Shown here: piece after piece, positions 8,248-16,133 of the stretch | Numbering within the stretch: position 1 is the stretch's first letter | Layout of the letters: every line of letters begins with the position of its first letter | Origin: Vogesella aquatica | Lineage (GTDB): Bacteria > Pseudomonadota > Gammaproteobacteria > Burkholderiales > Chromobacteriaceae | Direction of reading: 5' to 3' | Assembly: GCF_028548455.1 (NCBI RefSeq) | Contig: NZ_JAQQLF010000010.1 | Coordinates: 98,623-162,622, forward strand | Length of the DNA: 64,000 bases | Program-made: the position numbers and the translations under genes | The notes under the pieces: generated by a model | Databases searched by the model: none | The model's input: only the letters and a program-made list of their open reading frames with translations | Told to the model about the DNA's origin: nothing

Positions 8248-9225
8248 ATGCAAACGCTTACCGGCATGGCCAGCATGCAGCTGACTACCCGCATGGCCGA
8301 AGACGCGGCCGATCACGCGGCTTTTATTACCGGTTGGCAGCAGGACTACGCCCAGCTGTCCTGCGGCCGCTACCAGGGGCGGCTGGACGAACTGTGCCTG
8401 CCGCGACTACAGCTGTTTCGCGAGTTTTCATCCTGCGAAACCTGGCAGCACTGCCAGGCCTGGCCCGGCGCTGTGTGGTTCGGCATTGCGCGCCCGGGCA
8501 GCGGCGGCCAACTGCGCTACTGTGGTCGCAGCGTGCCCGAGTACACCGTGTTGCTGTCACCTGGTGGCAGCGACTTCACGTTGCGTACCCCGCCTGCTTT
8601 CCTGATCTACGGCATTGTGCTGCCGCTGGCCTTGCTGGAGCTGCACGCCCAGCTGCTGACTGGCCACGATGTGCCGGCCAGCTGGCACCAGCGCGGCATG
8701 CTGACCCTGCCGGCTGCTGCGTATACCCAGCTGTGCCATACGCTCGATAGCATGCTTGATACCCCGGCTGACAGTGTCGCGCCGTCACGGCTGGCGCAGG
8801 CCAGCATCACGGCGCTGGTGCAGGCGCTGTTGCAGGGGCAGGGTGGGGGCCATGTTGGCCGCAGTACCATCCAGCAGCGCCACCTGGACTGGGTGAGTGC
8901 CGCCAGTGCGCTGGCAGCCAGTCCTGCCGACGCGCTGCCAACGGTGGACGAGCTGTGCGCCCGGCTGCATGTTACCCGACGCACCTTGCAAAACGGCTTT
9001 CAGGAGGTGGTGGCCACCAGCCCTTTGCAATGGCTGCGTGCGCTACGCCTGCACCATGTCCGTCAGGCGCTGCGTAGCGCGCCGGACGACAATACCCCCA
9101 TCAATGACCTGGCAGCCGCCTGGGGCTTTGCCAGCCCCAGCCATTTCAGCTACGACTACCGCCGCCAGTTTGCTGAAACGCCCAGCCAGACGCGACTGCT
9201 GGCGTGGCAGGGCCGTGGCAGTTAA
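8248..9225 (+). CDS. AraC-family regulator, probable activator of the ethanolamine genes
   Basis: A 325-residue regulator. The C-terminal about 110 residues form the double helix-turn-helix AraC/XylS domain: TVDELCARLHVTRRTLQNGF, then LRLHHVRQALR and INDLAAAWGFASPSHFSYDYRRQFAETPS. The N-terminal 200 residues form an EutR-like sensor region (LFREFSSCETWQHCQAWPGAVWF). It is divergent from eat-eutBC, the arrangement expected for a specific activator responding to ethanolamine, perhaps with cobalamin as known for enteric EutR. I do not assign eutR firmly because the N-terminal region is poorly conserved. The start is fixed by GGAGG six bases upstream. Confidence 0.85.
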   Translation: MQTLTGMASMQLTTRMAEDAADHAAFITGWQQDYAQLSCGRYQGRLDELCLPRLQLFREFSSCETWQHCQAWPGAVWFGIARPGSGGQLRYCGRSVPEYTVLLSPGGSDFTLRTPPAFLIYGIVLPLALLELHAQLLTGHDVPASWHQRGMLTLPAAAYTQLCHTLDSMLDTPADSVAPSRLAQASITALVQALLQGQGGGHVGRSTIQQRHLDWVSAASALAASPADALPTVDELCARLHVTRRTLQNGFQEVVATSPLQWLRALRLHHVRQALRSAPDDNTPINDLAAAWGFASPSHFSYDYRRQFAETPSQTRLLAWQGRGS

Positions 9226-9413
9226 TACGGCCTTTTGCCAAAGGGCAGGCCTTGGCTGTGATCTGGTGCCAGCTTTAGCCAGCGGCGCAGTGCCGTGGAT
9301 GGATGGCACGATCGTGTAGCGAGCCTGTATCCGGTGTACTTGGCTGGGCGATAGCTGCTGCGGGTGTATTGCCGGCAAGAGGCTTGGTTGCAAGGGGCTG
9401 CCGGGGCATAGCC

Positions 9414-9437
9414 AAAAAAGGCCAGCAACAGCTGGCC
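9414..9437 (-). terminator. Rho-independent terminator of the oxidoreductase operon
   Basis: On the minus strand GGCCAG-CTGTTG-CTGGCC is followed by TTTTTT. It lies about 52 bp after the oxidoreductase stop codon. The rest of the gap 9226-9488 shows nothing recognisable. Confidence 0.8.
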
Positions 9438-9488
9438 AAATCCATGCATCCATGACAATGCACAGAGGGAAGCTAAAGGAGAGCTAGG

Positions 9489-10505
9489 TCACGGCCACCG
9501 GTCTGGTGACATCTGGACCACGACCTTGCCTTTGGCGCGCCCTTGGGCAAGGTAGGCAAGGGCTTCTTTGGCTTGGTCGAACGGGAAGACTTTATCGATG
9601 ACGGGCAGGATCCGCTCATCGGCAAGCAGTTGGCCGATCTGGCCCAGCTGGCTACCATCCGGGCGGACGAACATAAACGCGTAGCTGACACCCTGCTTGC
9701 CGGCAAGGCGCATGATCTTGCGGCTCATCAGCCCAAAGACAAAGGTCAGCAAGACATTCAGCTGTTTTTTGCGCGCGAAGGCGGCATCCAGAGGGCCGAC
9801 CAGAGAGACGATGCGGCCACCGGGCTTGAGGATGGCCAGCGATTTTTCGATGGTGTCACCCTTGACCGTGCCGAGTACGGCATCGTAGCCGTGCAGCACA
9901 TGCTCGAAATCCTGCTTCTTGTAATCGACGACCTCATCGGCCCCCAGGCGCCGTACCAGTTCGACGTTGCCCGTACTGGTCGTGGTGGCCACGGTAGCAC
10001 CAAGCTGCTTGGCCAGCTGGATGGCAAATGTGCCGATACCGCCCGACCCGGCAGGGATGAATACTTTCTGGCCGGCTTGCAGGTTGGCGCGCTCTTTCAG
10101 GGCTTGCCACGAGGTAAGCGCTACCATGGGGATTGATGCGGCTTGTACAAAATCCAGATTGGCGGGTTTGAGCGCTGCCGCATGCTCCGGCACCACGGCA
10201 AACTCGGCGATCGCACCGGTACCCAAGTCAAAAATACTGGCAAAAATAGCGTCGCCCGGCTTGAAGCGGGTGACCTTGCGGCCAACCTCTATCACAACGC
10301 CCGCCAGGTCGCTTCCCATGATGGCGGGCAGCTGAAAGCGCAGCACCGGCTTGAACATACCGCTTGGAATCATGTTGTCGATCGGGTTTATGCTGGCAGC
10401 GTGTACCTGTACCAGTAGTTCGTCGTCTTTGGTGGCGGGGCGGGCGACATCGCGCAGCGCGATACCGGGGGATTTGCCGTAGCGCTGGAATGTGAGTGCT
10501 TTCAT
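9489..10505 (-). CDS. Zinc-type alcohol dehydrogenase-like NADPH:quinone oxidoreductase
   Basis: A 338-residue medium-chain dehydrogenase/reductase. The N-terminal catalytic domain carries ALRDVARPATKDDELLVQVHAASINPID and LPAIMGSDLAGVVIEVG; the zinc-ligand cysteines are absent, as in quinone reductases of this family. The NADPH-binding motif IPAGSGGIGTFAIQLAKQLGA lies at about residues 148-168. Expected role: NADPH-dependent reduction of quinones or unsaturated carbonyls in the cytosol. It is the second gene behind an alpha/beta hydrolase (45-bp gap), and both are divergent from an HxlR regulator. This context suggests an electrophile- or quinone-induced detoxification unit. Confidence 0.9.
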   Translation of the reverse strand: MKALTFQRYGKSPGIALRDVARPATKDDELLVQVHAASINPIDNMIPSGMFKPVLRFQLPAIMGSDLAGVVIEVGRKVTRFKPGDAIFASIFDLGTGAIAEFAVVPEHAAALKPANLDFVQAASIPMVALTSWQALKERANLQAGQKVFIPAGSGGIGTFAIQLAKQLGATVATTTSTGNVELVRRLGADEVVDYKKQDFEHVLHGYDAVLGTVKGDTIEKSLAILKPGGRIVSLVGPLDAAFARKKQLNVLLTFVFGLMSRKIMRLAGKQGVSYAFMFVRPDGSQLGQIGQLLADERILPVIDKVFPFDQAKEALAYLAQGRAKGKVVVQMSPDRWP

Positions 10506-10550
10506 GGTGTGATGCTCCCTGTCTATTCTGTGGGTGTTTGCCTGAGCGGA

Positions 10551-11471
10551 TTAGTCCGCAAGGAAGGCCAGCACGGCGGGTACAAAGACCCGGTGATACT
10601 GGAATACGCCGCCGTGCCCCGAGTCCGGGTAGAGCGTGAGCCTGGCATCGGGTAGACGATGGGCCATGTCTGCCGAGTGCTGGCTGGCCACCATGAGATC
10701 GTTATCGCCATTGGCGATGAAAACGGGGTGCGTGATGCGCGACAGGTCATCCGGCGCCCCCAGCCCGGCGGCTTTGATAGCCTTCAACTGTGCAAGCCTG
10801 GCTTGCAAAGAGATGGGTTTGTCGCGGTCTTGGGTGCGTTCCGCCAGCGCGGCAAAGTAGTCTTTGGCTGCGCGTTTGCCTTCTGGCGTACGCGGAAAGA
10901 ACAGAAAGTGTCTTGCGTCATGCCAGGTCAACGCCGCCTTGAGGTAGGCCACGGCGGCAACCTTGGTTACCGCCTCGATGCCGCCACCACCTCGCGGCCC
11001 GGTGCCGGCAAGTACGATCCGCCTAACCAGCTCCGGGGCCTGCAAGGCCACCATTTGCGCCACGCCGCCGCCCAGCGAAAAACCCAGTAAATCGACCTGC
11101 TGCAGCCCCATTGCGCGGATGAACAAGATGGCATCGCGTGCCATTGCTTCTACGGTATCCGGTACCGCACCGCCCGAAGCGCCGACGCCGCGGTTATCGA
11201 AGGCAATGACCCGGCGCTGCGCGGCAATACCGTCGATAACACGGGGGTCCCAATCGTCAAGCACTGCCATCAGGTGGTGCAGGAAGATGAGCGGCACACC
11301 TGAGTCTGGGCCTAGCTCCCGATAGGCAAAGCCCACGCCGCCTGCGTCTATCGTGCGGGTAGGGGCATTTTTCCATAGCATACGGCCCGCCTGCCGACCT
11401 GCCGCCGTGGCAGCCACGCCTGTTGCGCCCCCTTGTACTGCCGCTATTGTGGTATTGCTGGTGCCCATCAA
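10551..11471 (-). CDS. Alpha/beta-fold hydrolase
   Basis: A 306-residue alpha/beta hydrolase. The oxyanion region PLIFLHHLMAVLDDWDP, the segment RRVIAFDNRGVGASGG and the nucleophile elbow LLGFSLGGGVAQM (Ser within GFSLGG) are clear. The acid is probably Asp in IANGDNDLMV and the base His in PDSGHGGVFQY. The first about 35 residues are alanine-rich and do not look like a cleavable signal. The leading MMGTSN could start at either Met. The substrate is unknown; esterase, haloperoxidase-like or C-C hydrolase activity is possible. It is first in the operon with the oxidoreductase, under the probable control of the HxlR protein. Confidence 0.88.
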   Translation of the reverse strand: MMGTSNTTIAAVQGGATGVAATAAGRQAGRMLWKNAPTRTIDAGGVGFAYRELGPDSGVPLIFLHHLMAVLDDWDPRVIDGIAAQRRVIAFDNRGVGASGGAVPDTVEAMARDAILFIRAMGLQQVDLLGFSLGGGVAQMVALQAPELVRRIVLAGTGPRGGGGIEAVTKVAAVAYLKAALTWHDARHFLFFPRTPEGKRAAKDYFAALAERTQDRDKPISLQARLAQLKAIKAAGLGAPDDLSRITHPVFIANGDNDLMVASQHSADMAHRLPDARLTLYPDSGHGGVFQYHRVFVPAVLAFLAD

Positions 11472-11510
11472 TGAAATCTCCGTGTCGAGTGGATTGCGTG
11501 CCGCCGCAGT

Positions 11511-11533
11511 GTTAGTATCAAATCAGTACTAAC
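11511..11533. promoter_or_regulatory. Probable HxlR operator (7-bp palindrome arms)
   Basis: GTTAGTA and TACTAAC form a perfect inverted repeat with a 9-base spacer, centred in the divergent region between the hydrolase and hxlR-type genes. HxlR/YodB-type regulators bind such AT-rich palindromes. Placement is ideal for control of both genes. Confidence 0.6.
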
Positions 11534-11558
11534 AATATCGCAAACTCACGGGAAAGTC

Positions 11559-11572
11559 ACTATCAAAATAGT
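11559..11572 (+). promoter_or_regulatory. Second small palindrome abutting the regulator start codon
   Basis: ACTAT-CAAA-ATAGT ends at the base before the ATG at 11573. It shares the AGTA/TATCAAA character of the main palindrome. It may be an autoregulatory site or a fold covering the ribosome site (GGAAAG at 11551-11556). Confidence 0.35.
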
Positions 11573-12013
11573 ATGGACAATAACGATAACCATCATGAGC
11601 CTTGTCCCATTGCGCGTAGCCTGGCAGTTGCCGGTGATGCATGGAGCCTTTTGATCCTGCGTGATGCCCATGCTGGCCTCACGCGTTTTGACCAATTCAG
11701 AAAGAGCATGGGTATTGCGCCCACCATGCTGACTCGCAGGCTGGCGGCATTGACAGAGGAAGGCTTGCTGGAAAAGCGGCGCTACTCGGAACACCCGCCA
11801 CGCGAGGAATACCTGCTGACCGCAGCGGGCCGTGATTTCCTGCCGGTTCTGTTCATGATTGGCGCATGGGGGCGCCAACACCGTGGCGGCGGCAAACTGA
11901 CGCAGTTCTTTGATGCCGAGACCGGCACCGAGATAAAAGCTATTGCGGTGGATGAAGTGACTGGGGCCAAGATCGGGACGCGCCCTATGCGTGTGCTGGT
12001 GCCCGGCGAATGA
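11573..12013 (+). CDS. HxlR/DUF24-family transcriptional regulator with N-terminal cysteine
   Basis: A 146-residue winged-helix protein. The sequence CPIARSLAVAGDAWSLLILRD at residues 11-31 is the hallmark start of HxlR proteins. TRFDQFRKSMGIAPTMLTRRL is the recognition region, and EKRRYSEHPPREEYLLTAAG the wing. Cys11 lies where YodB and QorR-type members carry the thiol that senses quinones, diamide or aldehydes. Divergence from a quinone-oxidoreductase-like gene supports an electrophile-sensing role. The C-terminal about 45 residues (FFDAETGTEIKAIAVDEVTG) form a small extension common in longer members. No other cysteine is visible, so a one-Cys mechanism is implied. Confidence 0.92.
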   Translation: MDNNDNHHEPCPIARSLAVAGDAWSLLILRDAHAGLTRFDQFRKSMGIAPTMLTRRLAALTEEGLLEKRRYSEHPPREEYLLTAAGRDFLPVLFMIGAWGRQHRGGGKLTQFFDAETGTEIKAIAVDEVTGAKIGTRPMRVLVPGE

Positions 12014-12032
12014 GGCACAGGCTGTGCAGGTA

Positions 12033-12133
12033 GCGGATACTCAGGATCCATGGACACTGGCGCCGATGTGCGCTGCCGTGTTGTGTACACATGCGGCAGC
12101 GCATCGTGCAGGCCGGCCGCCAAGAGTATCCGC
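12033..12133. repeat. Nested inverted repeats between the HxlR gene and the EAL gene
   Basis: An outer pair GCGGATACTC (12033-12042) and GAGTATCCGC (12124-12133) encloses an inner pair TGCGCTGCCG (12069-12078) and CGGCAGCGCA (12094-12103). Both pairs are perfect 10-bp arms. No T-run follows. It could be a structured transcript, a small non-autonomous element or a regulatory site; it has no recognised family. Confidence 0.7.
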
Positions 12134-12224
12134 AGCGTTGGCCAGACAATGCGCCATGGTGGCTGGCAAGCTGCCCTATACTGGCAATAAATCGTCCTCC
12201 ATGTTTTTTTGATGCCGTACTGAC

Positions 12225-13013
12225 ATGCCCCTTATCCCTATCAATGCTGACAGCGAGCCTGCTGTGCCGCCCTGTGGTGATTGCCGCAACGGGGAAGCGC
12301 TGGATTTCACCTTCAGCTACGCGTTCCAGCCCATCATCGACCTGCGCGCAGGCAGCATTTTTGCGCACGAGGCGCTGGTGCGCGGCCCGGCGGGCGAGGG
12401 GGCGCTAAGCGTGCTGGCCCGGGTAAACGATGCAAACCGCTACCGTTTTGACCAGGCTTGCCGCGTGAAAGCCATCGAGGTGGCGGCGCGGCTGGGCATG
12501 CGCAGCAAGCTATCCATCAACTTTTTGCCCAATGCCATTTACCGCCCCGAAGTATGCATACGCACCACGCTGCAGGCGGCGCGCCAGTTTGGCTTTCCGG
12601 TAGAGCAGATCATTTTCGAGACGGTAGAGAGCGAACGTATCGACGACGGCAACTGGCTGGCCAAGGTGTTTAGCGCCTACCAGCGTATCGGTTTCATGAC
12701 GGCGATTGATGACTTTGGCGCCGGTTACGCCGGGCTGAACCTGCTGGCGGCGTTTCAGCCCGATATCGTCAAGCTGGACATGGCGCTGGTGCGGGGCATC
12801 GAGCAGAAAAAGGCGGCCCGCGTGATAGTGGCCGGCGTGGCGCGCATGTGCGACCAGCTGGGGATCCGCGTGATTGCCGAGGGGGTGGAAACACGCGAAG
12901 AGCTGGCCTGCCTGCAAGACATTGGCGTGCACCTGGTGCAGGGCTATTTGTTTGGCAAGCCGCAGTTCGAGCAGTGCGTGGCGGATATTAGCCAAATCTG
13001 GCCGCAAGCCTAG
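12225..13013 (+). CDS. EAL-domain c-di-GMP phosphodiesterase (stand-alone)
   Basis: A 262-residue protein that is essentially a single EAL domain, lacking GGDEF or a membrane anchor. Catalytic and metal-binding positions are present: EALVRG (Glu) at about 45-50, the Asn in LSINFLPNAIY, the Glu in IIFETVESE, DDFGAGYAGL, VKLDMALVRG (Lys), IAEGVETREEL (Glu) and LVQGYLFGKPQ (Gln). It should therefore hydrolyse cyclic di-GMP to pGpG. The NFLPN variant of the usual N(L)S motif resembles EAL domains of the BluF/YcgF group. A 26-residue leader contains CGDC, possibly metal- or redox-related. It stands alone before the mod operon, with a TTGGCCGCA copy six bases after the stop. Confidence 0.9.
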   Translation: MPLIPINADSEPAVPPCGDCRNGEALDFTFSYAFQPIIDLRAGSIFAHEALVRGPAGEGALSVLARVNDANRYRFDQACRVKAIEVAARLGMRSKLSINFLPNAIYRPEVCIRTTLQAARQFGFPVEQIIFETVESERIDDGNWLAKVFSAYQRIGFMTAIDDFGAGYAGLNLLAAFQPDIVKLDMALVRGIEQKKAARVIVAGVARMCDQLGIRVIAEGVETREELACLQDIGVHLVQGYLFGKPQFEQCVADISQIWPQA

Positions 13014-13048
13014 TACTAGTTGGCCGCATTTTGGCGTATTGCGCCTAC

Positions 13049-13072
13049 CGCTATATACGTGCTTATATAACG
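13049..13072 (+). promoter_or_regulatory. ModE box upstream of modA
   Basis: CGCTATATA-N6-TATATAACG matches the known ModE consensus (CGTTATATA with TATATAACG) at 17 of 18 arm positions. It lies 30 bp upstream of the modA start. Molybdate-loaded ModE, encoded as last gene of this operon, would repress here. Confidence 0.9.
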
Positions 13073-13102
13073 CTTCGATTTCCCTACGCGGAGCAAGGCA
13101 AG

Positions 13103-13855
13103 ATGACGCGCATTCACACCCTGGTGGCCAGCATGGGCCTGAGCCTGGCCTGCAGCATGGCGCTGGCCGGCGAGATAACCGTATCGGCAGCCTCCAGCCT
13201 GAGCAATGCTTTCAAAGAAGTGGCGCAGGGCTTCGAGGCGCAGTACCCCGGCAGCAAGGTACTGCTGAATTTTGCCGCCTCGGGCGCGCTGCTGCAGCAG
13301 CTGGCCAAAGGGGCGCCGGTGGATGTGCTGGCCTCGGCCGACCAGGAAACCCTGGACCAGGCCGCCAAACAGGGGCTGATCCAGCCAGCTAGCCGCCGCG
13401 ATTTTGCGCGCAATACTCTGGTGCTGGTGGTACCGGCGGGCAGCAAGCTGGCCCCCAAAAGCCTGGCCGAGCTGGCCCAGCCGGCTTATGGCAAGGTGGC
13501 GATAGGCAACCCGGCCAGCGTGCCGGTAGGGCGCTATACCCAGGATGCGCTGGAGGCGGCCAGGCTGTGGCCGGTGGTGAGTGCCAAGGCGGTGAACACG
13601 CTGAACGTGCGCCAGTCGCTGGACTACGTGGCGCGTGGCGAGGTGGACGCCGGTTTTGTGTACGCCACCGATGCCCGGCAGATGGCGGACAAGGTCAAAG
13701 TGGCGTTTACCGTGCCGCTGGATAGCGCCATCCGCTACCCCATTGCGGCTACCTCCGCGGCGGCTAACCCGCGCGAAGCCAAGAGCTTTATCGATTATGT
13801 GCTGTCACCTGCCGGGCAGGCCATTCTGGCGCGCTACGGCTTTCAGAAGCCCTGA
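13103..13855 (+). CDS. modA: Molybdate ABC transporter periplasmic binding protein
   Basis: A 250-residue class II binding protein with a signal peptide (MTRIHTLVASMGLSLACSMA, cleavage after ALA). The mature part starts EITVSAASSLSNAFKEVA, whose two Ser residues bind molybdate oxygens. Other family marks are LLNFAASGALLQQLAKGAPVD and VFASAD-like VLASADQETLDQA, then GNPASVPVGRYTQDALEA and VDAGFVYATDAR. It captures molybdate or tungstate in the periplasm for ModBC. The start at 13103 is chosen because GGAGCAAGG precedes it and the signal peptide begins there; an open frame 24 codons upstream would overlap the ModE box. First gene of modABC-modE. Confidence 0.96.
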   Translation: MTRIHTLVASMGLSLACSMALAGEITVSAASSLSNAFKEVAQGFEAQYPGSKVLLNFAASGALLQQLAKGAPVDVLASADQETLDQAAKQGLIQPASRRDFARNTLVLVVPAGSKLAPKSLAELAQPAYGKVAIGNPASVPVGRYTQDALEAARLWPVVSAKAVNTLNVRQSLDYVARGEVDAGFVYATDARQMADKVKVAFTVPLDSAIRYPIAATSAAANPREAKSFIDYVLSPAGQAILARYGFQKP

Positions 13856-13858
13856 GTA

Positions 13859-14539
13859 ATGGCGGGTATGGACACCGTATGGGTGGCGCTGGCGCTATCG
13901 CTGAAGGTAGCGGGCCTGGCCACCGTGCTGGCGGCGCTGTCGGGCGTGGCGACCGGCTTTGTGCTGGCGCGCGGTCGTTTTCCCGGGCGCGATGTGCTGG
14001 ACACGCTGCTGACCCTGCCCATGGTGCTGCCGCCTACCGTGCTGGGCTATTACCTGCTGGTGTTGCTGGGCAGGCAGGGCGCGCTGGGTGGCTGGCTGCA
14101 GGCGCAGTGGGGCATTAACCTGATTTTCAGCTGGCAGGGCGCGGTCATCGCGGCCGCGGTGGTGGCGTTTCCGCTGGTATTCAAGCCGGCGCGGGCGGCG
14201 TTCGAGGCGGTAGACGGCCAGCTGGAGCAGGCGGCGCAGGTGCTGGGTATCAGCCGCCTGGCGGTGTTTTTCCGCATTACCCTGCCGCTGGCCTGGCGCG
14301 GCATTCTGGCCGGTATCCTGCTGGCCTTTGCCCGTGCGCTGGGCGAGTTTGGCGCCACGCTGATGGTGGCGGGCAGCATTCCGGGCAAAACCCAGACCCT
14401 GTCGATTGCCGTATACGAAGCCGTGCAGGCCGGGCAGGACGATGTGGCCAACCTGCTGGTAGGCGTAATTTCTGCTGTGTGCATCTGCGTACTGTTGGCC
14501 GCAGGCTACCTGGCCCCCGGCCGGGTGGCGCAGCGCTAG
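13859..14539 (+). CDS. modB: Molybdate ABC transporter permease
   Basis: A 226-residue inner-membrane permease with five to six predicted spans. The segment LDTLLTLPMVLPPTVLGYYLL and the cytoplasmic loop EQAAQVLGISRLAVFFRITLP followed by ARALGEFGATLMVAGSIPGKTQ are the classic ModB motifs that contact the ATPase. Only 3 bp separate it from modA. A second in-frame Met at residue 4 could be the true start. It contains a TTGGCCGCA copy at 14495. Length and motifs are normal. Confidence 0.95.
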   Translation: MAGMDTVWVALALSLKVAGLATVLAALSGVATGFVLARGRFPGRDVLDTLLTLPMVLPPTVLGYYLLVLLGRQGALGGWLQAQWGINLIFSWQGAVIAAAVVAFPLVFKPARAAFEAVDGQLEQAAQVLGISRLAVFFRITLPLAWRGILAGILLAFARALGEFGATLMVAGSIPGKTQTLSIAVYEAVQAGQDDVANLLVGVISAVCICVLLAAGYLAPGRVAQR

Positions 14540-14547
14540 GGGGCCGC

Positions 14548-15252
14548 ATGCTTGATATCGCCATCCAGAAAACCCTGCATACCGGCAAGCGCCGCTTTGA
14601 GCTGAACGTACAGCTGCAGTCCGCCAGCCAGCACACCGTGCTGTTTGGCCAGTCCGGTGCCGGCAAAAGCCTCACGCTTAAAGCGATTGCCGGCCTGATG
14701 ACGCCAGACAGCGGCCATATCCGCCTGGGCGGGCGGCTGTTGTTTTCGCAGCCCGGCGGGGTCAACCTGACGCCGCAGGCGCGGCAGCTGGGCTATCTGT
14801 TTCAGGACTACGCGCTGTTTCCCCACCTGACCGTGCGGCAAAACGTGGCCTTTGGCCTGGTGCACGGCTGGCTGAACCCGCGTACCCGTGCGCAGCACGA
14901 CGAAGTCGAGCACTGGCTGTACACCTTTGGCCTGGCGGCCATGGCGCAGCAGCTGCCTGGCGAGCTGTCCGGTGGCCAGCGCCAGCGTGTGGCGCTGGCG
15001 CGGGCGCTGGTGGCCAAGCCGGGCGCCTTGCTGCTGGACGAGCCCTTTGCCGCGCTGGACCCTGCACTGCGCCACGATATGCGCCAGACCTTGCTGGCCC
15101 TGCTGGCGCAGGTGCAGATCCCGCTGGTGCTGATTACCCACGATGAACAAGACGTGGCCCTGTTTGGCCAGCAAGTATTCGAGCTGCGCGACGGCCAGGC
15201 CCATGCGGCCAACCTGGCCACCTTTCCCGAGGCACCGCCCCGCCATGACTGA
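14548..15252 (+). CDS. modC: Molybdate ABC transporter ATPase lacking the C-terminal mop domain
   Basis: A 234-residue ABC ATPase. Walker A is FGQSGAGKSLTLKAIAGL (about residues 34-51), the Q-loop LGYLFQDYALFPHLTV, the signature LSGGQRQRVALARAL, Walker B LLLDEPFAALD and the H-loop LITHDEQ. Typical ModC is about 350-360 residues because a molybdate-binding TOBE/mop domain follows the ATPase; here the protein stops right after the ATPase fold. The stop overlaps the modE start by 8 bp (ATGACTGA), so the short form is not simply a frameshift of a longer gene next to an intact mop domain. Molybdate gating through ModC is probably absent. Confidence 0.93.
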   Translation: MLDIAIQKTLHTGKRRFELNVQLQSASQHTVLFGQSGAGKSLTLKAIAGLMTPDSGHIRLGGRLLFSQPGGVNLTPQARQLGYLFQDYALFPHLTVRQNVAFGLVHGWLNPRTRAQHDEVEHWLYTFGLAAMAQQLPGELSGGQRQRVALARALVAKPGALLLDEPFAALDPALRHDMRQTLLALLAQVQIPLVLITHDEQDVALFGQQVFELRDGQAHAANLATFPEAPPRHD

Positions 15253-16051
15253 TAAAACCATCCAGCTACAAGGTAGCCTGTGGCTGACCATAGACGGCCA
15301 GCCGCTGGGCGGCGCCGACCGCATGGCCCTGCTGGCGCAGATTGCCGCCTGCGGCTCCATCACCCGGGCGGCCAAGGCAGCGGGTATGAGCTACAAGGCG
15401 GCGTGGGATGCCATCGACACCATGAACAACCTGGCTGGCGAGCCGCTGGTGGCGCGCCTGGCCGGCGGCAAGGGTGGCGGCGGCACGCAGCTTACGGTGC
15501 GTGGCGAGCAGCTATTGCACAATTTTCATACCCTGCAGGCCGAGCACCAGCGCTTTGTCCACAGCCTGGCCAGCCAGGCGCCCGCGCTGGCCGACGACTA
15601 CCTACTGATACGGAAAATGGCCATGAGAACCAGCGCGCGCAACCAGTTTGCCGGTACCGTCGAGGCGGTAACACACGGCGCAGTGAACGACGAAGTGACG
15701 CTGCTGACCCCGGGCGGCCAGCGCATTGTGGCTATTGTTACCCACGATAGCGTGCTGGGCCTGGGCTTGCAGCCGGGCGCGCAGGCGCTGGCGCTGGTGA
15801 AAGCATCGTCCATCATGCTGGTAAGCGACGCCGGCAGCGCACGCTTTTCGGCGCGCAACCAGCTGCACGGCGAGATTGCGCGTATCCAGCCCGGCGCAGT
15901 CAATACCGAGGTGGTCATCGCCCTGCCAGGTGGCAGCAGCGTGGCTGCGGTGGTTACCCAGGACAGCTGCGATACCCTGGCGCTGGCGGTGGGGCAGCCG
16001 GCCAGCGCGCTGTTCAAGGCGTCCAGCGTGATCCTGGCGGTACCGGCCTGA
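15245..16051 (+). CDS. modE: Molybdate-responsive regulator ModE with two mop domains
   Basis: A 268-residue full-length ModE. The N-terminal winged helix covers LLAQIAACGSITRAAKAAGM and SYKAAWDAIDTMNNLAGEPLV (residues about 28-70) with the GGKGGGGTQLTVRGEQLL segment. Two tandem mop/TOBE domains begin at SARNQFAGTVEAVTHGAVNDE and SARNQLHGEIARIQPGAVNTE, each followed by the HDSVLGLGLQPGAQALALVKASS-type core. Molybdate binds at the dimer interface and turns on DNA binding. It lies as the last gene of its own target operon and overlaps modC by 8 bp, so it should be autoregulated through the box at 13049-13072. Confidence 0.96.
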   Translation: MTDKTIQLQGSLWLTIDGQPLGGADRMALLAQIAACGSITRAAKAAGMSYKAAWDAIDTMNNLAGEPLVARLAGGKGGGGTQLTVRGEQLLHNFHTLQAEHQRFVHSLASQAPALADDYLLIRKMAMRTSARNQFAGTVEAVTHGAVNDEVTLLTPGGQRIVAIVTHDSVLGLGLQPGAQALALVKASSIMLVSDAGSARFSARNQLHGEIARIQPGAVNTEVVIALPGGSSVAAVVTQDSCDTLALAVGQPASALFKASSVILAVPA

Positions 16052-16133
16052 ATGGCGCGCTGCGCTCACGGCCGCCATGACCCTGCGCGCAGGCTGCGGC
16101 ATACTGGCTAACCCCGCCTTCGAAGGACACCCC

